From assembly GCF_030150285.1 (NCBI RefSeq), contig NZ_JASLGE010000085.1, forward strand, positions 1 to 64,000: a stretch of DNA of 64,000 nucleotides. The letters run 5' to 3'. Position 1 is the stretch's first letter. The number at the start of each line of letters is the position of its first letter. The position numbers and the translations under genes were made by a program. This document shows, piece by piece, positions 55,152 to 62,457 of this stretch. Source of the stretch: Pseudomonas sp. (GTDB lineage Bacteria; Pseudomonadota; Gammaproteobacteria; Pseudomonadales; Pseudomonadaceae). The notes beneath the pieces were generated by a model. The model saw only the letters and a program-made list of their open reading frames with translations. It made no database searches and was not told the DNA's origin.

Positions 55152-55185
55152 CTGAAATTCATCTGATATATCAGATGAATTTCAG
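55152..55185. promoter_or_regulatory. 34-bp perfect palindrome, probable GntR operator
   Basis: The half-site CTGAAATTCATCTGATA is followed directly by its exact reverse complement, with no spacer. The centre CTGATATATCAG resembles operators of FadR-type GntR proteins. Its right end abuts the ribosome binding site GGAG of the GntR gene, eight bases before the ATG, so a bound dimer would block transcription or translation. Confidence 0.88.
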
Positions 55186-55193
55186 GAGTGAAA

Positions 55194-55883
55194 ATGCCCA
55201 AATCCACTGATGTTCCTAGTGTTCTGCAGCCGGCGACGCCCACGACCAAAAGTGCTGCGCAACTGCGCGAGCTGGCCTATGCGCAGATCAAGCAACGCAT
55301 TATCAGTTGCGAGTTTCGCCCCGGTGATGCGATCAATGAGGCGCAACTGGCAGCCCTGCTGGGCTTTGGCCGCACGCCGATCCATCAGGCGCTGCACCGC
55401 CTTGAGGTCGAGGGCATGGTCACGATCATGCCGCGCAAAGGGGTGATGGTGACGGCGCTGTCGCTTAACGACGTGCTGGACATGATTGAAGTGCGCGTGT
55501 CCAACGAACAGCTGTGCATCAAGCTGGCCGTAGAGCGTGCCCACGACACGGATATCCGGGCGATGCGCAGCATTCTTGAGCGCACCCCGGCGCTGTTGGC
55601 CTGTCACGACGTGACAGGGTTGATGAGCCTGGACCTGCAGTTTCATATGTCCATTTCTGCCGCCGCGCACAACCGTGTGCTGGCCGAACTACTGCGCAAC
55701 CTTCACGAAAAGCAGGCCCGGTTCTGGTACCTGACGCTGTCGGAAAACCACCACAGCCAGCGTATCTACGACGAACACATGGCCATTCTCGAAGCCGTGG
55801 AACAGCGTGACGGCGACGCGGCAGTCGCCGCCATTCACCACCATATCGACGATTTCCGTCGCGCGATTATGCGCACCCTCTAA
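55194..55883 (+). CDS. GntR-family regulator, FadR subgroup
   Basis: The protein of about 229 residues has the winged helix at residues 20-85 (LAYAQIKQRIISCEFRPGDA, then INEAQLAALLGFGRTPIHQA) and a helical FCD ligand domain with metal-type His residues (FHMSIS, HHHIDDF). ATG 55194 follows CAGGAG; a GTG six bases before is possible. It lies ahead of DUF2848, amidase and MFS genes and probably represses them through the adjacent palindrome. Confidence 0.9.
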   Translation: MPKSTDVPSVLQPATPTTKSAAQLRELAYAQIKQRIISCEFRPGDAINEAQLAALLGFGRTPIHQALHRLEVEGMVTIMPRKGVMVTALSLNDVLDMIEVRVSNEQLCIKLAVERAHDTDIRAMRSILERTPALLACHDVTGLMSLDLQFHMSISAAAHNRVLAELLRNLHEKQARFWYLTLSENHHSQRIYDEHMAILEAVEQRDGDAAVAAIHHHIDDFRRAIMRTL

Positions 55884-55905
55884 CGATTGATAAGGGAAAC
55901 CCAAC

Positions 55906-56583
55906 ATGACTCAATTGACGTTCAACATTGTCGGCCAAGGTGAGCACCACGCCAGCATCAAGCATTTGATTATTGCCGGGTGGGCAGGGCGTAACAGTGA
56001 GGCGGTCGAGCATCACATTGCCGAGCTGGAAGCCCTGGGTGTGCGTCGCCCGACGCAGATTCCCTGCTTTTACCGGGTGTCGGCGAGCCTGCTGAACACC
56101 GGGGAGAACATTCAGGTGCCCGGCAAGGATTCTTCCGGTGAGACCGAGTTTGTGTTGATCCCGAGTGATCAGGGGTTGTTGATCGGCCTGGGCTCGGACC
56201 ACACCGATCGCAAGGTTGAAAGCTACGACGTCACGGTCTCCAAGCAGATGTGCGACAAGCCCATTGCGCAACAGGTGTGGCGCTTCAGCGAAGTGCAGGC
56301 GCATTGGGACCAATTGGTGATGCGTACCTGGCGGGTGCGTGACGGCGTGCGTGAGCTGTATCAGCAAGGCCCGGTAACCAATTTGCTGGCCCCGCAAACA
56401 CTGCTGGCAAAACTCAACAGTGCCGCCTCGCTACCAGCCGACACCGCCATGTTCTGCGGTACGCAGTCGGTGATTGGTGAGCTGGGCTATGGCGAGTCCT
56501 TTGAAATGGAGCTGTTCGACCCTGTACTCAATCGCAGCCTGCGCCACCAGTACGGTGTCGAGTCGCTGCCTGTCGCTGAGTGA
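55906..56583 (+). CDS. DUF2848 protein
   Basis: The 225-residue protein is a member of DUF2848, with segments IPCFYRVSASLLNTGENIQV and LIGLGSDHTDRKVESYDVTV. I recall DUF2848 proteins in small catabolic clusters and they may have a fumarylacetoacetate-hydrolase-like fold, but the reaction is unknown. The gene follows the GntR regulator by 22 bases and is followed closely by the amidase, which suggests one pathway for degrading an amide or imide. Confidence 0.8.
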   Translation: MTQLTFNIVGQGEHHASIKHLIIAGWAGRNSEAVEHHIAELEALGVRRPTQIPCFYRVSASLLNTGENIQVPGKDSSGETEFVLIPSDQGLLIGLGSDHTDRKVESYDVTVSKQMCDKPIAQQVWRFSEVQAHWDQLVMRTWRVRDGVRELYQQGPVTNLLAPQTLLAKLNSAASLPADTAMFCGTQSVIGELGYGESFEMELFDPVLNRSLRHQYGVESLPVAE

Positions 56584-56591
56584 GCCAGAAA

Positions 56592-57932
56592 ATGAATGAT
56601 ATTGCACAGCTTGCCCAAGCGCTGGCAGAGGGTCGTACCACCAGTGAGGCATTGGTGACGCGCGCTTTGGCCCGTATTGAGGAACACCGTGCCAGGGGTG
56701 GGGTTGCCTATATCAGTGTCGATGCGCAAAGCGCATTGCAGGCCGCCCGTGCCAGCGATCTGGCGCGGGCGAGCGGCTATGTGCCGTCGCCTCTGGCGGG
56801 CCTGCCGGTGTCGATCAAGGACTTGTTTGATGTGGTTGGGCAGGTTACCGCCAGCGGTTCTAAATTGCTGGCCGGTGCTGAGCCCGCGGCTGAAGATGCC
56901 GTGGTGGTGCAACGGCTGCGAGCGGCCGGGGCGATCTTGCTGGGCCGAACCAATATGAGCGAGTTCGCTTTTTCCGGTCTGGGGCTAAACCCGCACTACG
57001 GCACGCCACTCGCACCGTGTGGCGGGCAGCGTATTGCCGGCGGGTCCAGTTCGGGGGCGGCGGTCAGTGTCGCCCTGGAGATGGCAGTTGCGGGCCTGGG
57101 TACCGATACCGGCGGATCCATTCGCATCCCGGCCGCCTTTTGCAACCTCACCGGGTTCAAGCCCAGCGCCAGCCGCGTCCCGCTGGCCGGTGCCTTCCCG
57201 CTGGCAGCCAGCCTGGATTCTATTGGCGCACTCACCCACAGCGTGAGCGACTGCATCCTGCTCGACCGGATTCTCTCAGGTGAGCAACTCGATACCCGTT
57301 CGGTGCCTTTGGCCGGATTGCGCCTGGCGGTAACGCGGGATTTCGTGCTTGACCAAGTGGATCCGACGGTGGCCGCCGCGTTTGAGCGCAGCCTGGCGTT
57401 ACTTGCAGAGGCGGGCGCGAGCATTCGTTGGTTCGACTTCCCGCAACTGTACGATCTGCCCCGCATCAATGCGGCGGGCGGGCTGACCGCCGCTGAAGCC
57501 TGGCACGGTCATCGCCAGTGGTTGCAAGGTGAGCAGGCTGACCAGTACGACGCCCGTGTGGCACAACGCATCCGGCGAGGAGAAGCGATTGGCGCGGCGG
57601 ATTATCTGGACACCCGGCTCGAGCGTCAGCGGTTGATCGCTATTGCTCAAGAACGTTTGGGCGATGCGGACGCCTGGTTGATGCCTAGCGTGGCGGTCGT
57701 GGCACCACCGCTGGCCGACCTGGCGGATGATGACGCGTTCTTTGCGGCCAATGGGCTGATTCTACGCAACACCAGCGTCATCAACTTTCTCGATGGCTGT
57801 GCCCTGAGCCTGCCTTGCCATACCGGCGACGCGTTGCCCGTCGGGCTGTCGATTGCTGGCTTGCATGGGCAGGACGCGCGCGTGCTGCAAGTGTCACTGG
57901 CGATTGAAGCGCTATTGCGAGGTAGCGTCTGA
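56592..57932 (+). CDS. Amidase-signature family amidase
   Basis: The protein of about 446 residues has the full amidase-signature triad: Lys in SIKDLFD, the cis-Ser in GGSSSGAAVS and the nucleophile Ser in GTDTGGSIRIPAA. Such enzymes hydrolyse amides, ureas or carbamates. ATG 56592 gives a normal N-terminus; a GTG at 56580 would overlap the DUF2848 stop. The pairing with DUF2848 and an ACS-family MFS carrier suggests uptake and cleavage of an organic amide acid. Confidence 0.88.
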   Translation: MNDIAQLAQALAEGRTTSEALVTRALARIEEHRARGGVAYISVDAQSALQAARASDLARASGYVPSPLAGLPVSIKDLFDVVGQVTASGSKLLAGAEPAAEDAVVVQRLRAAGAILLGRTNMSEFAFSGLGLNPHYGTPLAPCGGQRIAGGSSSGAAVSVALEMAVAGLGTDTGGSIRIPAAFCNLTGFKPSASRVPLAGAFPLAASLDSIGALTHSVSDCILLDRILSGEQLDTRSVPLAGLRLAVTRDFVLDQVDPTVAAAFERSLALLAEAGASIRWFDFPQLYDLPRINAAGGLTAAEAWHGHRQWLQGEQADQYDARVAQRIRRGEAIGAADYLDTRLERQRLIAIAQERLGDADAWLMPSVAVVAPPLADLADDDAFFAANGLILRNTSVINFLDGCALSLPCHTGDALPVGLSIAGLHGQDARVLQVSLAIEALLRGSV

Positions 57933-58082
57933 TGCGGTGCCCTTAAACGCGGGGCAGGCCTGACCTGCCCGATTACCCGTAGCAGCTTTTCATCCCCGAA
58001 CCCACGGTAAATCCCGTGCGCTATCGCTCGCCTGAAAATCGGGTGGCGGGGTTCACTGTGCAATGTATTGACGAGATGACGT

Positions 58083-59417
58083 ATGAACCAAAGTAACGCA
58101 AGTTCAGTTATAGACGTAGAGCGCGCGCTCGATCCGGCTGCGGCCGAGATCGGCGCGGTCTATAAAAAAATCGCTTGGCGCTTGTTGCCGTTTTTGGTCT
58201 TTCTGTTTGTATTGGCCTGGATTGACCGGGTTAACGTCGGGTTCGCCAAGCTGTCGATGTTGCAGGACTTGGGTTTCAGTGACGCGGTCTATGGGCTGGG
58301 GGCGGGGATATTCTTTATTGGGTACTTTATCTTCGAAGTGCCCAGCAATTTGATTCTGGAAAAGATCGGGGCGCGCCGCACCCTGGCGCGTATCACCATC
58401 ATGTGGGGCCTGACGTCAATTGCGATGGCTTATGTGGAAAGTGCCTGGTCTTTCTATGTGCTGCGCTTTCTGCTGGGTGCCTTTGAAGCGGGCTTCTTCC
58501 CGGGCGTGGTGCTGTACCTCACCTACTGGTTTCCGGCGGCGCAGCGGGCAAAGATCAACGGCATGTTCATGACGTCGTTTGCCATTGCCGGTGTGGTGGG
58601 TGGCCCGTTGGCCGGCTTTATCATGAGCCGCATGGTGGGCGTAGGCACGCTGGCGAACTGGCAGTGGCTGTTTATCCTTGAAGGCATTCCTTCAGTGATT
58701 GCAGGCTTTATGGTGCTGCGCTACTTGCCCGAGAAGCCGGCCAACGCCAAATGGCTGACCCCGGCACAACGCCAGATGGTCACCGACACCATTGCTCGTG
58801 AAGACAGCGCGCCCGGCAAGCACAGCGACCTGCGTACCTTGCTGCGCTACCCCAAGCTGTGGCTGTGTGCGCTGGTGTATTTCTGCCTGGTCAGTGGCAA
58901 CGCGACCATCGCCTTCTGGACCCCGTCGGTGATCAAGTCGTTGGGCGTCGACGACACGCTGCATATCGGCTTGTTGTCGTCTATCCCGTTCATACTGGGC
59001 ACCGTAGCGATGCTGTGGAACGGCTTCCATTCCGACAAGACCGCCGAACGTCGCTTGCATTGCGCAATGGCAGCGCTGCTGGCCGGGCTTGGGCTGATCT
59101 GCACCGGGATGTTCCTGGGTAACGCGGTACTGGCGCTGATTGCCCTGACCGTTGCAGCGATGGGGATTCTGGCGGCCTTTCCGGTGTTCTGGTCGATCCC
59201 TGGAGCATTTCTGGCGGGCACCGCTGCGGCAGGCGGTATTGCCCTGATTAACTGCATCGGCAACCTGGCCGGGTTTGTCGCGCCGTATATGATTGGCTGG
59301 CTGAAAACCCTGACCGGTAGCCTGGCGGCCGGCCTGTATATGGTGGCAGCCTTTGAGATTGTGGCGGCGGTATTGCTGCTGCTGTGCTTCAAAGGCATCA
59401 AGGTGGCCAAGGTGTAA
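58083..59417 (+). CDS. MFS transporter, ACS (anion:cation symporter) family
   Basis: The 444-residue protein has twelve hydrophobic segments and ACS features: WRLLPFLVFLFVLAWIDRVN, FEVPSNLILEKIGARR and FYVLRFLLGAFEAGFFPGVV. ACS carriers import organic anions such as tartrate, glucarate or phthalate with protons. It is the last gene of the GntR cluster, 150 bases after the amidase, with a GC-rich hairpin GGGCAGG/CCTGCCC between them. Confidence 0.9.
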   Translation: MNQSNASSVIDVERALDPAAAEIGAVYKKIAWRLLPFLVFLFVLAWIDRVNVGFAKLSMLQDLGFSDAVYGLGAGIFFIGYFIFEVPSNLILEKIGARRTLARITIMWGLTSIAMAYVESAWSFYVLRFLLGAFEAGFFPGVVLYLTYWFPAAQRAKINGMFMTSFAIAGVVGGPLAGFIMSRMVGVGTLANWQWLFILEGIPSVIAGFMVLRYLPEKPANAKWLTPAQRQMVTDTIAREDSAPGKHSDLRTLLRYPKLWLCALVYFCLVSGNATIAFWTPSVIKSLGVDDTLHIGLLSSIPFILGTVAMLWNGFHSDKTAERRLHCAMAALLAGLGLICTGMFLGNAVLALIALTVAAMGILAAFPVFWSIPGAFLAGTAAAGGIALINCIGNLAGFVAPYMIGWLKTLTGSLAAGLYMVAAFEIVAAVLLLLCFKGIKVAKV

Positions 59418-59445
59418 CGCTTGCCACGCCCTCCCTGAAGCTGAT

Positions 59446-59469
59446 ATCGCCCCGTTAAGGGGCGATTTT
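59446..59469. terminator. Terminator hairpin overlapping the KfrA-like gene end
   Basis: ATCGCCCC at 59446-59453 pairs with GGGGCGAT at 59459-59466, followed by TTTT. It serves the MFS gene on the plus strand while its sequence also encodes the last residues (KIAP) of the convergent gene. Confidence 0.75.
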
Positions 59470-60477
59470 CGTGGGGGGCGATTCTTCTTTGCTCGGCGTT
59501 TTCGCATCATTCAGCGCTTGCAGGCTGTCCAGCGCGGCTTCGGCTTTTACGGCCCTTAAGGTCAGTGCGGTATGGGCTTCCAGCGCCTGGCTGTGGGCTC
59601 GTTTAAGGCTGTCGCTTTCTTCGGTGGCGACGCGCAGGCGTTCGTTCAGCAAGGTGCGTTCGCTGTCCAGCTGGCTCAGTTGCGCGGTGAGGCGCTCATT
59701 CAAGTTGCTGAGTTTGTGCTGTTGATCGCTGGCCTGGTTAAGTTCTTTGCTCAGGGCGCGGCTTTCACTGAGTACGCGCTCGTTGTCGCGGTGCAGTTGG
59801 GTGATCTCGTCCTGACGCACCAACGCGCTTTGTTGAGCCTGGCGCAACTCCATCTGCACCTGTTGCAGTTGCCCTTCGTGGCGGCGCTGCTCCTGCTCGC
59901 GCTGATCTTTAACGGCGCTACGGTAGTGCTCAAGCGCATCGCGGGCGTGCAGGTGTTTGTCTTCCAGTGAGCGAATCTGCTCGTCGCGGTCGTTGAGGCG
60001 CAGCTCGAAATCGCTGCACGCCTGATTCAGCGCCGCGTTGCGGGTTTGCTCGGTTTGCAGCATGGAGCGGGTGGACTCAAGGTGGGCGGTCTCCTGGTGC
60101 AGGGCGTTGCCTTGGCTCTCGAACTGCTGCTGGAGTTGCGCCAGCGCCTGTCGGGTTTCAGCCAATTGCGCCTGCAGTTCGGCCTTGAGCTGTTCGTAGT
60201 GGGCCTGGGCGCGGTCAATGGGCTCTTGCGCCTGTTCTTGCAAGCGGCGAGCGAGGCGGGCGACCAGTTCGGTCAGTTCATCCCCGATGTGCTCGGGGGC
60301 CAGACCGCGCCGGCTGTCGCTTTCATCCAGCTCCTTGAGATACCGGTGGATCGTGGTTTTCGACCCGGTATTGCCCATTTCTATTCGTACCGCATCGATG
60401 CTCGGGTGTTCACCACGGGCCAGGATGGCGGTGCGTGCGATTTGCACCACTGCCTTGTTTACGCCGCCGCGAGCCAT
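59455..60477 (-). CDS. KfrA-like DNA-binding coiled-coil protein
   Basis: The 340-residue protein has an N-terminal helix-turn-helix (ILARGEHPSIDAVRIEMGNT, then GSKTTIHRYLKEL) like plasmid KfrA proteins, followed by about 240 residues of nearly continuous coiled coil rich in Gln, Glu, Leu and Arg. KfrA proteins repress their own gene and form filament-like structures on plasmids. A chromosomal copy is unusual; here it is divergent from a tyrosine recombinase with an inverted repeat in between, so the two may work together on DNA. Confidence 0.88.
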   Translation of the reverse strand: MARGGVNKAVVQIARTAILARGEHPSIDAVRIEMGNTGSKTTIHRYLKELDESDSRRGLAPEHIGDELTELVARLARRLQEQAQEPIDRAQAHYEQLKAELQAQLAETRQALAQLQQQFESQGNALHQETAHLESTRSMLQTEQTRNAALNQACSDFELRLNDRDEQIRSLEDKHLHARDALEHYRSAVKDQREQEQRRHEGQLQQVQMELRQAQQSALVRQDEITQLHRDNERVLSESRALSKELNQASDQQHKLSNLNERLTAQLSQLDSERTLLNERLRVATEESDSLKRAHSQALEAHTALTLRAVKAEAALDSLQALNDAKTPSKEESPPTKIAP

Positions 60478-60504
60478 CGCGTTCTCCTACGATTATGTAC
60501 TGTG

Positions 60505-60527
60505 GTATGTATCATGTATTTACATAC
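60505..60527. promoter_or_regulatory. Inverted repeats between kfrA-like and recombinase genes
   Basis: GTATGTA at 60505-60511 pairs with TACATAC at 60521-60527, and ATGTA-TT-TACAT lies inside it at 60514-60525. The site is just upstream of the KfrA-like start and fits an autoregulatory operator. Confidence 0.6.
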
Positions 60528-60655
60528 TATAACGGCTTGATGATTTTGTCTTTATTTAAGATTTAACAGGCGGGATATACTGGTATTATCCCGTGCTAGA
60601 GCCTTTTTACAGTCTGTAACGCCCATTTTCAGTACGCCACACACGAGAGCTGCCC

Positions 60656-61594
60656 ATGAGCGAGCTGGATCGCTACCTGAATGCCGCGACCCGCGACAAC
60701 ACTCGGCGCAGTTATCGCGCCGCCATTGAGCACTTCGAAGTGACCTGGGGTGGGTTTCTGCCCGCCACCAGTGACAGCGTTGCGCGGTATCTGGTGGCAC
60801 ACGCCGGCCAGCTGTCGATCAACACGTTAAAACTGCGGTTGTCGGCGATTGCTCAGTGGCACAACAGCCAGGGCTTTGCCGACCCCACCAAGGCACCGGT
60901 GGTGCGCAAAGTGTTCAAGGGCATTCGTGCGCTGCACCCGGCGCAAGAGAAGCAAGCCGAGCCCCTGCAACTGCAACATCTGGAGAAAGTCATCGCCTGG
61001 CTGGACAGCGAAGCGCTTGCCGCGCAAGCACAAGGGGACAGGCCGGGGCTGTTGCGTGCGCGGCGGGATGCGGCCCTGATCCTGCTGGGGTTTTGGCGCG
61101 GATTTCGCAGCGATGAACTGTGCCGCTTGCAGATAGAGCATGTGCAAGCCGTGGCGGGTTCCGGCATTACCTTGTATGTGCCGCGCAGCAAGGGTGACCG
61201 GGACAACCTGGGTAAGACTTTCCAGACCCCGGCGCTGATGCGCCTGTGCCCGGTGCGGGCCTATATTGAGTGGCTCAATGCGGCGGCATTGGTGCGCGGG
61301 CCGGTTTTTCGGGGAATTGATCGCTGGGGCAACCTGGGGGAGTCAGGGTTGCACGCCAATAGCGTGATCGCGTTATTGCGCCAGGCGTTGCAACGCGCCG
61401 GCATTGCGGCCGAGCATTACTCCAGTCACTCATTGCGTCGCGGTTTTGCAACATGGGCGCATCAGAGTGGGTGGGATCTCAAATCGCTGATGAATTACGT
61501 CGGCTGGAAGGATGTAAAGTCTGCGATGCGCTATGTTGAATCCACCCCGTTTGCCGGGATGAGCCTTACCGCTGAAAAACACATTGGTCACTGA
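60656..61594 (+). CDS. Tyrosine recombinase (XerC/D-like integrase)
   Basis: The 312-residue protein has a SAM-like core-binding domain (NTRRSYRAAIEHFEVTWGGF) and a catalytic domain with the complete set: Arg151 (GFRSDEL), Lys179 (SKGD), His258-Arg261 (HSLRRG), Trp284 and nucleophile Tyr293. It can cut and rejoin DNA at a specific site. There is no phage or ICE cargo around it, so it seems to be a stand-alone chromosomal recombinase. It is divergent from the KfrA-like gene. Confidence 0.92.
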   Translation: MSELDRYLNAATRDNTRRSYRAAIEHFEVTWGGFLPATSDSVARYLVAHAGQLSINTLKLRLSAIAQWHNSQGFADPTKAPVVRKVFKGIRALHPAQEKQAEPLQLQHLEKVIAWLDSEALAAQAQGDRPGLLRARRDAALILLGFWRGFRSDELCRLQIEHVQAVAGSGITLYVPRSKGDRDNLGKTFQTPALMRLCPVRAYIEWLNAAALVRGPVFRGIDRWGNLGESGLHANSVIALLRQALQRAGIAAEHYSSHSLRRGFATWAHQSGWDLKSLMNYVGWKDVKSAMRYVESTPFAGMSLTAEKHIGH

Positions 61595-61661
61595 TCGAGA
61601 TCAGGTTGAAAACCGTCGAGTCGGTTCATATTTAGATTTCGGCTATTTATGGTGTCACTCG

Positions 61662-61698
61662 ATAGTCAAAACCAATCGTAAGCATCAGCTTTGCCAAT
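61662..61698 (+). promoter_or_regulatory. OxyR-type binding site upstream of ahpC
   Basis: Four half-sites spaced by exactly seven bases (ATAG, CAAT, ATCA, CAAT) fit the OxyR tetramer consensus ATAG-N7-CTAT-N7-ATAG-N7-CTAT with changes. It lies about 70 bases before ahpC, the usual OxyR target. Confidence 0.65.
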
Positions 61699-61766
61699 GA
61701 GCCAGTCACGAAATGTGTTGTTAGGATTCACCCCATCAACTTTTCAACCCTGACGGAGAGTCAACG

Positions 61767-62330
61767 ATGCCTATCATCAACAGCCAAGTAAAACCGTTCA
61801 AAGCAACTGCCTACAAAAACGGCAGCTTCGTGGAAGTGTCGGACGCTGACCTGAGAGGCAAGTGGTCTGTCGTGTTCTTCTACCCAGCCGACTTCACCTT
61901 CGTTTGCCCAACCGAGCTGGAAGACCTGGCTGACAACTACGAAGAGTTCAAAAAACTCGGCGTAGAAATCTACAGCGTGTCGACTGACACCCACTTTGCT
62001 CACGCTGCCTGGCACAACACGTCGCCCGCCATCGGTAAAATCCAGTACACCATGATCGGCGACCCTACGCTGACCATCTCCCGCAACTTCGACGTGCTGA
62101 TCGAAGAAGCTGGCCTGGCTGACCGCGGTACGTTCGTGATCAACCCGGAAGGTCAGATCAAGATCGTTGAACTGAACGACGGCGGTGTTGGCCGTGACGC
62201 TTCCGAGCTGCTGCGCAAAATCAAGGCCGCTCAGTACGTTGCTGCTCACCCGGGCGAAGTGTGCCCAGCCAAATGGAAAGAAGGTGAATCCACCCTCGCT
62301 CCTTCGCTGGACCTGGTTGGCAAGATCTAA
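61767..62330 (+). CDS. ahpC: AhpC, alkyl hydroperoxide reductase peroxiredoxin
   Basis: The 187-residue typical 2-Cys peroxiredoxin has the peroxidatic Cys47 (FTFVCPTE) and the resolving Cys166 (GEVCPAKW). It reduces hydrogen peroxide and organic hydroperoxides and is recharged by AhpF. GGAG precedes the ATG. The codon use is strongly biased, as in highly expressed genes. A strong terminator follows before ahpF. Confidence 0.98.
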   Translation: MPIINSQVKPFKATAYKNGSFVEVSDADLRGKWSVVFFYPADFTFVCPTELEDLADNYEEFKKLGVEIYSVSTDTHFAHAAWHNTSPAIGKIQYTMIGDPTLTISRNFDVLIEEAGLADRGTFVINPEGQIKIVELNDGGVGRDASELLRKIKAAQYVAAHPGEVCPAKWKEGESTLAPSLDLVGKI

Positions 62331-62390
62331 GCTTGTGCGCCAGACAAGGGCGGTGATCCGCACCTGAGTTGTTCGCTGCACCGCCCTCAA

Positions 62391-62425
62391 AACGCCCGGG
62401 CGACATTCGCTCGGGCGTTTTTTTT
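62391..62425 (+). terminator. Rho-independent terminator between ahpC and ahpF
   Basis: AACGCCCGGGCG pairs with CGCTCGGGCGTT (one mismatch) around ACATT and is followed by eight T residues. It would allow much more ahpC than ahpF mRNA. Confidence 0.93.
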
Positions 62426-62457
62426 GACACAGAATTAAACCGTAGGAGATCGCCCGT

